Positions 1-7,345 are shown, counted from the first letter of the stretch. The stretch: DNA of 20,631 nucleotides from Cytophagales bacterium (GCA_003541895.1 DPLR01000073.1:1-20631), one strand, 5' to 3'. Program-made: numbers and translations. The notes: generated by a model not told the origin, from the sequence alone.

Positions 1-815
1 GTGAACTGTTCAAGTTCCACATTTTTAGCTTCCAATTTTACTTGATTTTTTATTATGGATTCTTGCATTTTTCTTTCAGTGATGTCGATCACTGAGGCAA
101 GGACCATTTGTCCTTCTGGAGTTTCTATTGGATTTAAACCAACTTCAACTTGTATCTCAGATCCATCCTTTCTTGACGCAAATAGATCCCGGCCTGCACC
201 CATAGATCTAACTGATGGAGTAGTAAAAAACAAATTTCTGTGATCGGGATGGTGCCCATGAAATTTTTCAGGAATTAAAGTTTCAATTTTATTGCCTATT
301 AATTCTTTTCGTTCGAATCCAAAAAGTTTTTCGGTCTGATTGTTTACAAGGGTAATGACACCTTCTTTGTTTACAAGTATCATGGCATTGGGAGCTGCCT
401 CCACTACCAGCCTGAAGCGCTCCTCCGCTTTTTTCCTCTCCGATATGTCAATAATGGAAGCCAAAACAAGAGTGCCATCAACAGTGATAACAGGATTTAA
501 CCCGATTTCTATCTGAAACTCCGTCATATTTTTGCGTATTGCAAATAACTCTCTTCCTGCACCCATTGCCCTTACTGTGGGAGTTGTGAAAAACATATTT
601 CGAAACTCAGGATGATTATGATGATAACGTTCGGGAATTAGCACTTCAACTAATTGTCCAATTAATTCTGCTCTTGCATATCCAAAAAGTCTTTCAGTTT
701 GATTATTTATATATGCAATCTTGCCTTCCTTATTAACAAGAACAATTGCATTCGGTGTAGATTCAACAATCGCTTGAAAAGTCAACTCTGAATATTTTGC
801 TTGCTCTTTTTTCAT
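1..815 (-). CDS. Tandem-PAS sensor protein, probable histidine kinase (partial)
   Basis: The reading frame is open from an ATG at 815 to the left edge, giving 271 residues of an N-terminal fragment. It holds two PAS domains at about residues 13-128 and 133-248. Both carry the same landmarks in the same order: PNA, LVNKEG, NNQTE.LFG, a PE-H-HP segment, FFTTP, VR.MGAGR.LFA.RK, GLNP, and a closing DI(S/T)ERK. The equivalent aspartates are at 123 and 244, so the period is exactly 121 residues with no visible gap, suggesting a fairly recent domain duplication. No signal peptide or membrane segment precedes the PAS pair, so the sensor part should be cytoplasmic. The last visible residues (about 250-271) are a charged, likely coiled-coil linker ending VELEQF. 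In many Bacteroidota kinases that wording leads into the HisKA phosphoacceptor helix, so a histidine kinase is likely but the kinase domain is not seen. The ligand is unknown. The gene lies alone at the edge of a gene-poor repeat-bearing region. Confidence 0.85.
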   Translation of the reverse strand, partial: MKKEQAKYSELTFQAIVESTPNAIVLVNKEGKIAYINNQTERLFGYARAELIGQLVEVLIPERYHHNHPEFRNMFFTTPTVRAMGAGRELFAIRKNMTEFQIEIGLNPVITVDGTLVLASIIDISERKKAEERFRLVVEAAPNAMILVNKEGVITLVNNQTEKLFGFERKELIGNKIETLIPEKFHGHHPDHRNLFFTTPSVRSMGAGRDLFASRKDGSEIQVEVGLNPIETPEGQMVLASVIDITERKMQESIIKNQVKLEAKNVELEQF

Positions 816-963
816 AATTTTTTTTCTTTCTGATGTAAACTTTATCGTAGAGGTTGTGCTTGTGAAGTGGCGAAAATCTTAACGTTTTGTTACAATTTTT
901 CAAGCACTTTTCTCATGTTCCTCGAATTCGTCCCTAGCCAAAGATCTCGCAGCATTTTGCATA

Positions 964-1088
964 ACACTTGTGTTTATGCAATGGTGGGAATGGGGGGTTA
1001 AAAATGTAATGCAGCGAAACGTTAGACCAATTTAAGAAAATACTTTCAATACCTAAACTGATATTCGGCATTGCAGAAACACTTGTGT
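964..1088. repeat. Imperfect inverted repeat with ACACTTGTGT ends
   Basis: GTGTTTATGCAATG at 970-983 is matched by CATTGCAGAAACAC at 1069-1082, its reverse complement at 13 of 14 positions. The match extends outward through ACAC/GTGT, so each end carries the self-complementary 10-mer ACACTTGTGT (964-973 and 1079-1088). The left copy is itself nearly palindromic over 957-981. The enclosed segment of about 85 bp has no gene. This could be the remains of a small non-autonomous element or a structured transcript. No target-site duplication was found. Confidence 0.5.
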
Positions 1089-1304
1089 CAATTGCACAAT
1101 TAGGTTTTTTGCTTTGCACGAAAAATATCTACGAAATTACTTCAGATGGGAGAATGATGAACGAACAATGCATGAACAATCCTATTTCTCATCAGAGTCA
1201 CCTGTTTCAGGGACTCAATGTCATATGAATCGCAGCGTCACCGAGGCGTGTGGCACTGCGCGAAAAGAGGCAATCAGAGACCAGACCTAACAATCCTAAA
1301 GAGG

Positions 1305-1553
1305 GATTCAATTAATTCGTAGAGGAAATCATCAATCATACACACAGATTCAATTGATTCTCCGAGAAAACAGCAATCATGCAGAGTCATTCAATTGACT
1401 CAAGAAGAAAATAATCAATCATGCAGAGAGATTCAATTGATTCAAGGAAGAAATCATCAATCATTCAGAAGGATTCAATTGATTCTCCGGCAAATCAACA
1501 ATCATGTAGAGTAATTCAATTGATTCACGGAGGAAAACAGCAATCATACCGCG
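1305..1553. repeat. Tandem array of six 41-42 bp repeats
   Basis: Six consecutive units start at 1305, 1347, 1388, 1430, 1472 and 1513. Each opens with a 14-bp block close to GATTCAATTGATTC, has 13-14 variable bases rich in G and A, then an invariant CAATCAT, then about 7 bases usually ending CAGAG. The opening block contains the palindrome TCAATTGA in five of six copies; the first copy has TCAATTAA. Units of 41 and 42 bp differ only in the length of the variable part. A decayed tail of a seventh unit (CAATCCTAAAGAG) precedes the first at 1292-1304. Part of the opening block (TGATT) can pair with AATCA in most units. The variable segments are too short and too similar to be CRISPR spacers. 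Confidence 0.85.
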
Positions 1554-1663
1554 GGAATGTCTGACATAATGGAAATGCATCATCCAATGGAAGCCCGACC
1601 CGAGCTTGAAACCCAATTCTGAGCGCCTGACGATTCGAGATCAAATTCATACTCTCAATTACA

Positions 1664-1698
1664 CTCTGGCGCTTCAATAATTCGGAGAGCAGCCAGAG
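1664..1698. repeat. CTCTGGC/GCCAGAG inverted repeat
   Basis: A perfect 7-bp inverted repeat, CTCTGGC at 1664-1670 and GCCAGAG at 1692-1698, with a 21-base loop. It is followed by AGCGAAGAATCTC and, near 1735-1760, by a GGATCCTTCG...CAGGATAG hairpin. The style (a short GC-containing stem between genes next to TTCG-type wording) resembles dispersed intergenic repeats of the REP kind, but copy number cannot be judged from one window. Confidence 0.35.
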
Positions 1699-2198
1699 CG
1701 AAGAATCTCCAATAGGATGGAACTCTGATCGGGGGGATCCTTCGTTTCACTCAGGATAGGTTTCCGCTGTGGGAGTGTTCGCGAAGACACGAACCTTGAT
1801 TAAAAAATATTTTTCAAAAAAAGGCAACCAAAAAAACAGAGCAAAGCGCTGTAACGAAAGCGCCTCTACCAGGTTGCTGCAAAAGTGTGTGCCAAGAAAA
1901 AATATATATTTTAAAAAATCACATCCTGCACAAAACAGCTGCGTACAACTACACAAAAGCAGATAGTTGTAACAGAAGTTAAGAGTGAAAGTTAAAGTGG
2001 ATAGAAAACCCGAGTCAGAAATGTAAAACATGAAACTTGAAAACCGAAGCTTGAAACCTGAGACTTAAAACTCCCACCTCCTGGTGCACCTCTTCCGCCA
2101 GTCAATTGACAAACAACTAAATTATTAACCCGCAGCGAAGCGCTCAAGTGCATGTCGCGAATGCATGACCAGCGTGTAGCTGCACAACAAAAAAAATT

Positions 2199-2810
2199 AT
2201 GAAAACAACAGTGAAAATGGGTTTATCACGGATGCCCATCGAAAAGAAAATCGTGAAAACAAGGTTCATCGTAACATCGATGACGGGCAATGCCAACTTC
2301 ACCACACCGAGCCCATCGTTGGCAACCATTACTACTAATGTAAACGCGCTCGAAGCGGCCAGCATTGCAGCCAAAGGTGGCGGCAAAGATGAAACCGCCA
2401 TCATGCACGCGAAAGAAGTGGTACTTGACTTGTCGCTGAAATTGCTCGGCTACTATGTGGAAGGCATCGCCAGTGCCTCTCCGGCCAATGCTGAGGCCAT
2501 CATACTCAGTGCCGGCATGGACTTGAGAGGTAAGGGCGGCAACTTCGCACATGGGTTCGAAGTATCGGCCACTGGCAACGTGGGCGAAGTACGCTTACAA
2601 CGTGAGGGCGTTAGTCACGGTACGTATGAATACCAGATGAGCATCGACATCAGCAATGATGCTAACTGGCAACGGATCTACAGTGGCACACATGCACGGA
2701 TCGTGAAAAGCGGACTTGTGAGCGGCACCCGGTACTACTTCCGCGCAGCCAGCATCGACAAAAACGGCCTGAGCCCGTGGAGTTCGGTGAAGACGATGAT
2801 CGCCTTGTGA
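2199..2810 (+). CDS. Small fibronectin type III domain protein
   Basis: A 203-residue protein without signal peptide or membrane segment. The N-terminal part (about 1-110) is a predicted mostly helical domain with a conserved-looking start: MTGNANFTTPSPSLATI at about 28-44, then an alanine-rich helical stretch. The C-terminal part (about 118-203) has a single FN3-like beta sandwich with the usual closing pattern GLVSGTRYYFRAASIDKNG and SPWS. Short proteins of this build are common in Bacteroidota genomes, but their function is not established to my knowledge. The gene stands alone in a repeat-bearing stretch and is followed by a strong terminator. Its bases are visibly more GC-rich than the flanks, which could reflect codon bias or acquisition. 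The ATG at 2199 is chosen because the helical domain starts there; it follows an A-rich leader with no Shine-Dalgarno box. Confidence 0.8.
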   Translation: MKTTVKMGLSRMPIEKKIVKTRFIVTSMTGNANFTTPSPSLATITTNVNALEAASIAAKGGGKDETAIMHAKEVVLDLSLKLLGYYVEGIASASPANAEAIILSAGMDLRGKGGNFAHGFEVSATGNVGEVRLQREGVSHGTYEYQMSIDISNDANWQRIYSGTHARIVKSGLVSGTRYYFRAASIDKNGLSPWSSVKTMIAL

Positions 2811-2828
2811 CTGACACACAGTAAATAA

Positions 2829-2860
2829 AAACCCTCGCAGTAGCTGCGGGGTTTTTTTGT
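2829..2860 (+). terminator. Rho-independent terminator of the FN3 gene
   Basis: AACCCTCGCAG and CTGCGGGGTT form a stem with one bulged T and a three-base TAG loop, followed by a run of seven T. It starts about 20 bases after the FN3 stop codon, so the gene is probably transcribed alone. Confidence 0.85.
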
Positions 2861-2862
2861 TT

Positions 2863-3197
2863 TTAAACAAGGTAAGATAAATGAACTCAAAGGCACGCTA
2901 ACCCCATCCTACACTCCTACAACTTTATTCACCGAATGCGCGACTCACCAAATACTCTTCGTTGACAATCCGTGCTCGCGCATCTAAAGCGGATAACGCT
3001 GCGCGTTATCCGCAACATCTTGGTTGCCCCGCATGGCGCGGCAACCTTAAACCGCGCACCTACACTTTTAGCCAAAGTAATGAACGCCTTGTTGCGCGTA
3101 TGTCACAACCTTTCTTCTTTGCGTGTGTCCTTACTTCGTTGGTTAACTAATTTACTTAAAGAGATTATCATCTGAGTACATCCAAAAAAATACAATC
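2863..3197. other. Intergenic region with structured element
   Basis: About 335 bases between the FN3 terminator and the patatin gene. Two overlapping short open frames (62 and 67 codons) run across the hairpins at 2989-3046 and have no recognisable domain, so I do not call them genes. The region is GC-rich in its middle (about 2970-3060) and AT-rich at both ends. No clear promoter box for the downstream lipase was found. Confidence 0.6.
2972..3059. repeat. Two adjacent hairpins enclosed by an outer stem
   Basis: The first arm is a perfect 11-bp hairpin, GCGGATAACGC at 2989-2999 and GCGTTATCCGC at 3003-3013, with a TGC loop. The second arm spans 3022-3046: GGTTGCC pairs with GGCAACC, then a C-C mismatch, then CGC/GCG around an ATG loop. 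An outer stem can form from GTGC plus GCG (2972-2980, with a TC bulge) and CGC plus GCAC (3053-3059). Together these predict a three-way junction of about 88 bases. The near-perfect arms suggest selection or recent mobility. It could be a structured RNA, a REP/MITE-like element, or a folded single-stranded recombination site; strand and role are unknown. Confidence 0.55.
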
Positions 3198-4220
3198 ATG
3201 AAGTCATATTTATTTTCACCGATCATTGTGCTGCTATTGCAAACAAGAATCTCTCAAGCACAGGATTACAAGAACATAGTACTTGAAGGAGCGGGCATCC
3301 GAGGCATTGCCTACACTGGCGCAATTAAATACATGGAAGAAAAAAACATGATCAAACCAATGGAACGCGTAGCCGGAACCTCGGCCGGTGCTATTGCCGC
3401 ACTTGCTATTTCGTTGGGCTACACTAGTGATGAAATGGAACGTTTGATCTTCAACACTAAACTTCAAAAATTTAACGATGGCGGATTCTTTTTCATTGGC
3501 GGCATTGCACGATTGAATCGCAACTTCGGATGGTACAAAGGCAACGCGTTTACGCACTGGTTGGAAGAAATAATTGCCGCAAAAACCGGAGACGCCAACA
3601 TTACATTTCAAGAACTTCACGATCGCAAATTCAAAGATCTGTACGTAACGGGAACAAGTCTTAACAATCAAAAACTGATTGTGTTTTCATACGAGACTTA
3701 TCCTACCATGAGGGTAAAAGATGCGGTTAGAATAAGCATGTCTATTCCGTTGTATTTTGAAGCGGTGATCATCGATTCTGCCGGCAACGTTGTGAACAAG
3801 AAAAACCCAACGGGAAAGTTGGATATCATGGTCGATGGAGGAATGATTGGGAATTTTCCCATCTCCGTTTTTGACACCTACACGTTTATTGGCAAAGATT
3901 CGGTTCGCCTCGCAAACATGTCAACGATTGGTTTAAGAATTGACACGCCAAGTCAAATTCAATATGATCTAATGAAACATCAACTGGCACCCATTCCGAT
4001 AGGTAGGTTTAAAAATTATATCAGCGCACTTTATAATTATACGATTGAAAATCTCAATCGCAATTCTTTGAGCAAAGAAGATTGGACAAGAACTGTATCA
4101 ATCAGCTCTGGCGAAATTGGTCCAAAAATTCGAAAGCTTTCAAAAGATGAAAAAACCCAACTCATGAATAACGGATATCAAGCGGCAAAAAGATATATCG
4201 AAGGCAATTCAAGACGATAG
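3198..4220 (+). CDS. Secreted patatin-like phospholipase
   Basis: A 340-residue protein of the patatin/RssA family, acyl hydrolases with a Ser-Asp dyad that cut phospholipids or related esters. An N-terminal signal peptide (about 1-21, ending SQAQ) points to export to the periplasm or outer membrane. The oxyanion loop follows as EGAGIRG (30-36), the nucleophile elbow as GTSAG with Ser62, and the acid motif as DGG with Asp213. All key residues are intact. The length suits a single catalytic domain with no beta-barrel, unlike the longer PlpD-type exported patatins. The gene follows the structured intergenic element and faces the serpin-like gene across about 170 bp in which I see no gene or clear terminator. 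The physiological substrate cannot be told from sequence. The start is supported by the signal peptide directly after the ATG. Confidence 0.92.
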   Translation: MKSYLFSPIIVLLLQTRISQAQDYKNIVLEGAGIRGIAYTGAIKYMEEKNMIKPMERVAGTSAGAIAALAISLGYTSDEMERLIFNTKLQKFNDGGFFFIGGIARLNRNFGWYKGNAFTHWLEEIIAAKTGDANITFQELHDRKFKDLYVTGTSLNNQKLIVFSYETYPTMRVKDAVRISMSIPLYFEAVIIDSAGNVVNKKNPTGKLDIMVDGGMIGNFPISVFDTYTFIGKDSVRLANMSTIGLRIDTPSQIQYDLMKHQLAPIPIGRFKNYISALYNYTIENLNRNSLSKEDWTRTVSISSGEIGPKIRKLSKDEKTQLMNNGYQAAKRYIEGNSRR

Positions 4221-4391
4221 TTTATAATTAGGAAACTCTCAGCAACAATTTTTGTTTGTCCTCCAAAGTTTGCGCCTGATGCGCGACTCTTAACCAATAA
4301 TAATTTTAGTAATACCAAGCGGATGTACCTCTTATCAACATGTTTTCCAATGTTAGACACTTCAATCCTACAACGCCTAATCCGATTATGC

Positions 4392-5408
4392 CTATTTAAT
4401 TCCCAGCATTAATTCTGTGTTTTCAATCCAAATTCCTAAATAAGGATTGTTGCTATCAACTCTTTTCGCCATCAAGAAAAACGTCTTATCAAATCTCATT
4501 TTCTTAGGTCTTGGATTCTCACCTTCAACTTCAACGGCAGGTTCCGAAAAAACAACTTCACCCGTTGCCTCACTATCAACTTTAGCACCTCTTTCGTCCA
4601 AGTTAAAAGCAGTTCGCTGAAAAGCTTTTGATATGGAAAAGACTAATGAATTTGAACTAAAACTTTTTCTCTCAATAGAGGGAAAGTTGGTTTCAATATT
4701 AAACAACAGCTTAGGTATTATCACCTCATCCTCTGCACTGATATTATATTTCCAATTATTAACAAATTGACTCTTCTCTTCACCAGCTTCAGCTATTTTC
4801 TTTTCAATATTTGCAACAATCAACTTCATTGAATTATATCTCTTTTGAGTCATGTATAAAATGATCTCGTGATCTTGATTTTCTGGCAAAACTTTAATAA
4901 TGAAATCATTGTCACTTTCATAGTATACAATTTGAATCAACATATCCGCAATAGGATTGAACCCGATTGTTCCAAAAGAGGATACCTTCTTCCCACCAAA
5001 ATCCAATTCATAATTATTTACAGGGAATGATTCGCGAAAACTCAATATTTTTTGAAGGGACGCTTTCAAAAAAATTGATTGACCATGTATTTGGTAAGAA
5101 GACGTGTACTCTTCCTTTTTAAGAGTGCTTTTGAATGACTCACTCTTGTTTAACAAATAGAGGTCACTCTCGATGCTGTCAGTCAAAATCGGTGACTTAA
5201 GAGCTTTTCTCATTTCATCCCAAGCAAGCAAGAACGTTGAACAATAAATGGAGTTTTTACCTTGTTGTAATTTATTCTCAAGAGTGGGAACAAATACAGT
5301 GTTCTCGAATTTGTTGAGGTCCTTTGCTTGAGGAAATTTATTCTGCGCATTACATAATTCAAGATTACACAATAGCACTACGATTAGTATCACTTTGTAA
5401 CTATGCAT
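4392..5408 (-). CDS. Secreted protein with divergent serpin-like fold
   Basis: A 338-residue protein with a clear signal peptide (about 1-21, ending CNAQ), so it acts outside the cytoplasm. I recognise no close family, but the order of motifs fits a serpin. NSIYCSTFLLAWDEM (about 53-67) resembles the helix-B region. DFIIKVLPE then a hydrophobic YMTQKRY strand resembles the s2B/s3B stretch. IPKLLFNIETNFP resembles strand 6A. ISKAFQRTAFNLDERGAKV (about 259-277) resembles strand 5A plus the hinge, where serpins typically have a V.EEGTEAAAAT-type sequence. FDKTFFLMAKR with the later YLGIWIEN (306-330) resembles the C-terminal DRPFLF...LFMGRV strands. The hinge carries Lys276, Val277, Asp278 and Glu280 where inhibitory serpins have small residues, so it may not be inhibitory. 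This is inference from pattern similarity. It converges with the patatin gene and is divergent from the RRM gene. Confidence 0.6.
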   Translation of the reverse strand: MHSYKVILIVVLLCNLELCNAQNKFPQAKDLNKFENTVFVPTLENKLQQGKNSIYCSTFLLAWDEMRKALKSPILTDSIESDLYLLNKSESFKSTLKKEEYTSSYQIHGQSIFLKASLQKILSFRESFPVNNYELDFGGKKVSSFGTIGFNPIADMLIQIVYYESDNDFIIKVLPENQDHEIILYMTQKRYNSMKLIVANIEKKIAEAGEEKSQFVNNWKYNISAEDEVIIPKLLFNIETNFPSIERKSFSSNSLVFSISKAFQRTAFNLDERGAKVDSEATGEVVFSEPAVEVEGENPRPKKMRFDKTFFLMAKRVDSNNPYLGIWIENTELMLGIK

Positions 5409-5546
5409 TGAGATCTTCTTTATTGAAACTAACCTTATTTATCCAAAAGCTATCAAACTCTCTTCTCTTGACCAAGAGCAATAATTTTCTTAATTTGAAC
5501 TCACAGATTAAACTTAAATTGTACTATCCCCTAATTTTTCAGGTTT

Positions 5547-5813
5547 ATGAACATTTTTGTTGCTCGTTTAAATTTTAAGACCAGACGCGAAGACCTCGAA
5601 GCTGCGTTTGCCAAATTTGGTCAGGTAACTTCTGCTAAGATTGTGAAAGACCGCGACACCGGCCGCTCGAAAGGATTCGGCTTCGTTGAGATGGCCAACG
5701 ATGAGGAAGGTCAGAAAGCCATTGCTGCGTTGAATGAAACGGAGCTTGATGGCCGCGCCATTGTAGTAAAGCCGGCCAATCCGAAAGCGCCAGGAGAAGC
5801 AAGGCCGGAATAG
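5547..5813 (+). CDS. Single-RRM RNA-binding protein
   Basis: An 88-residue protein that is almost entirely one RNA recognition motif. RNP2 is IFVARL (3-8) and RNP1 is KGFGFVEM (42-49), both with the aromatic residues that stack on RNA bases. A short proline- and alanine-containing tail follows. Bacterial proteins of this type bind single-stranded RNA and in several phyla respond to cold; the target RNA here is unknown. The gene is monocistronic: divergent from the serpin-like gene across 138 bp and closed by a hairpin terminator. The ATG at 5547 is the natural start because RNP2 begins at residue 3. A longer overlapping frame that begins at 5324 is in a different frame and is not part of this gene. 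Confidence 0.95.
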   Translation: MNIFVARLNFKTRREDLEAAFAKFGQVTSAKIVKDRDTGRSKGFGFVEMANDEEGQKAIAALNETELDGRAIVVKPANPKAPGEARPE

Positions 5814-5842
5814 TTAATCCTCATTCCGATTTCAAAATAAAA

Positions 5843-5875
5843 AAGGCTGTCCTTTAGGGGCAGCCTTTGTGTTTT
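5843..5875. terminator. Bidirectional terminator between RRM and DoxX genes
   Basis: AAGGCTGTCC and GGGGCAGCCTT form a stem of about 10 pairs (one G-U type pair) with a loop of four to five bases. On the plus strand it is followed by TTGTGTTTTG, and on the minus strand by TTTTTTATTTT. It lies between two converging stop codons, so it can serve both genes. Confidence 0.8.
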
Positions 5876-5889
5876 GATCAAAGTATAAA

Positions 5890-6354
5890 TCAGTGCGCCA
5901 TTTTATCCATCTCTATCGCTTTCTCTTTTCTGCGCTTTTCATCGATCGAAAATTTTCCGGCACGGAAAACCATAAAGACAATCAAGCCAAGCAATACCAC
6001 TAGAGAAATCTCCAACTCCATGTGGTTTCCCAATGACATGTATCCTTTAGGTGCGTTCACCCAAAACACAGCACCCAACAAAATCGGGATTTGAACCAAG
6101 CACATAATCCGTGTGAGCAAACCCAACGCGATGAGCGGACCACACAACACGTGCGCAAACACTACATAATGAGCCATGGACACAGCGGCATAAGCCATGT
6201 TCACACCCTGAATAGTCATTTCCAAATCTTCTATGTGATTTAGAAAATCAAATCCTTTGTAGGTGATGTAACACCCAAGGATTACGCGAAAGATATCAAG
6301 CCAACCCGGGCGATGAGAATTGCCCCAGTCTTCGACTCTGGTAATCATATTCAT
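5890..6354 (-). CDS. DoxX-like integral membrane protein
   Basis: A 154-residue protein with four hydrophobic segments at about 18-38, 55-80, 84-104 and 112-134, the usual layout of DoxX/SURF4-like proteins. It has a short charged N-terminus (EDWGNSHRPGW) and a highly charged C-terminal tail (DEKRRKEKAIEMDKM) that is probably cytoplasmic. DoxX-like proteins are poorly defined membrane proteins; some associate with quinone or thiol-redox functions, but nothing here proves such a role. A second ATG two codons downstream is an equally possible start. The gene lies 67 bp downstream of the AraC-family regulator on the same strand and could be read with it. Confidence 0.85.
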   Translation of the reverse strand: MNMITRVEDWGNSHRPGWLDIFRVILGCYITYKGFDFLNHIEDLEMTIQGVNMAYAAVSMAHYVVFAHVLCGPLIALGLLTRIMCLVQIPILLGAVFWVNAPKGYMSLGNHMELEISLVVLLGLIVFMVFRAGKFSIDEKRRKEKAIEMDKMAH

Positions 6355-6421
6355 AGCACAGGAATTTTAAAAATGTTGTACTACAAAGTTTACTAAATTT
6401 TGAGGAGAAAGGCTACTAAAA

Positions 6422-7270
6422 TTAACTAAGATAAAGTGACGGCTGTTTCCCTACGATCTTTTTAAATATGCGATTGAAATTAGAAAGGTTATTAAAACCG
6501 GATTGATAGCACACGTCTTGCATGGTCAAATCTTTGTTGATCAATAAACGGCAAGCGTTGCTCACACGAACTTCGTTTAAAAAAGAGGTGTAGGTTTTGC
6601 GCGTGTGCAGTTTAAAGTAACGACAGAAAGCTTCCACAGAAAGGTTGGCTACGTCTGCTACTTCGTGTAAATAAATTTTTCGATGACTCTCTTTGAAAGT
6701 AAATTCCAAAATCGCGTTCATCCGTTTGCCTTCTTCCGATTTGTAATTGCCCGAAGGGTTTACCGACAAATATTTTCCCTTTGCATCTGCTAGTTTTTTC
6801 AACACCGATAAAAACAATATCAGTTTGTTCACTCCTTTGGCATTTCTCAATTCGTGGACCACAGAAATAATTTCTTCTTTCGGTTTACCCATCAATTGAA
6901 CTCCGCGTGCCGAACGGCTCATGAATTTTCGCAAGGCCGATACTTCCTCCAATTGCCAGAAAGAAGTACCCAAATAATTCTCATTGAAATAAATAGAAAC
7001 CGCCTTCGACTTCAATTTACATTTCGGTTGAAAATAAGTTACGTCACTTCTAAACACGTGCGGCTGGCCACTGCCAATAACAAACAAATCGCCCGGTGAA
7101 AAACGCCCCACGTAATCTCCGGCAATCAACGTCCCTTCGCCCTCTTCAATCCACATGATTTGAATTTCGGCATGCTGGTGCAATTGATCATAAAAATGTT
7201 TGTCTTGATCTAACTGCAAGCGAAACGCCTCATGCTTTACCTTCGGAACATTAAACGCGACAACTTTCAT
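6422..7270 (-). CDS. AraC-family transcriptional regulator with cupin sensor domain
   Basis: A 282-residue regulator. The N-terminal half is a cupin-like beta barrel with the histidine-rich strand HQHAEIQ (His31, His33, Glu35) and GDLFVIGSGQPHVF (His71). The C-terminal part (about 180-282) is the double helix-turn-helix AraC domain, with the second helix region LTMQDVCYQSGFNNLSNFNR and the closing FKKIVGKQPSLY. Such regulators bind a small molecule through the cupin domain and control neighbouring catabolic genes. It is divergent from the hydroxyproline-type operon across about 100 bp, which makes it the likely regulator of that operon, with trans-4-hydroxyproline or an intermediate as a candidate effector (inference). 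The DoxX-like gene follows on the same strand. Confidence 0.93.
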   Translation of the reverse strand: MKVVAFNVPKVKHEAFRLQLDQDKHFYDQLHQHAEIQIMWIEEGEGTLIAGDYVGRFSPGDLFVIGSGQPHVFRSDVTYFQPKCKLKSKAVSIYFNENYLGTSFWQLEEVSALRKFMSRSARGVQLMGKPKEEIISVVHELRNAKGVNKLILFLSVLKKLADAKGKYLSVNPSGNYKSEEGKRMNAILEFTFKESHRKIYLHEVADVANLSVEAFCRYFKLHTRKTYTSFLNEVRVSNACRLLINKDLTMQDVCYQSGFNNLSNFNRIFKKIVGKQPSLYLS

Positions 7271-7345
7271 TTCATAAAAATACCAAATGTCAAAATAGTA
7301 TCAGTATTGGATATTTTATAATTAAGATCAGAAATACGTTTCGTC

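Larger units (their letters stand above)
816..2198. other. Gene-poor intergenic region with repeats
   Basis: About 1.4 kb without a convincing gene. The short open frames here (61-94 codons) have no recognisable domain and overlap repeats or A-rich tracts. It contains an imperfect inverted repeat around 964-1088, a tandem array of six 41-42 bp units at 1305-1553, an inverted repeat CTCTGGC/GCCAGAG at 1664-1698, and a short ATCCT/AGGAT hairpin near 1737-1757. At 2031-2068 there are degenerate copies of an ACTTGAAA-like motif. GTCAATTGAC at 2101-2110 is a perfect 10-bp palindrome that shares its TCAATTGA core with the tandem units. No tRNA or rRNA was recognised. Confidence 0.7.

Noticed and set aside
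1010..1030. Integron attC site, from GTTAGAC after GCGAAAC
   Set aside because: GTTAGAC fits the GTTRRRY half, but no matching RYYYAAC half was found at 57-141 bp upstream, and no integrase or cassette is visible. The GTTAGAC near 4350 fails for the same reason.
934..1119. Possible 61-codon gene on the minus strand
   Set aside because: It lies exactly across the inverted repeat at 964-1088 and shows no domain or start signal.
1305..1553. CRISPR array
   Set aside because: Units are 41-42 bp with conserved blocks of only 14 and 7 bp; the segments between are 7-14 bp, similar to one another, and no cas gene is in the window.
1747..2031. Possible small gene on the minus strand, 94 codons
   Set aside because: Composition is rich in Phe, Cys and Leu because it reads A-rich tracts in reverse; no domain, and an equally long frame runs on the opposite strand.
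2226..2552. Minus-strand frames opposite the FN3 gene
   Set aside because: They are shadows of the plus-strand coding frame, which has a recognisable domain and a terminator.
2962..3175. Two overlapping small open frames before the patatin gene
   Set aside because: They span the hairpins of the structured element; neither has a domain, and the openness is explained by GC-rich palindromes.
5324..5578. Plus-strand frame before and into the RRM gene
   Set aside because: It overlaps the 5' end of the serpin-like gene and the RRM start in another frame and has no domain.
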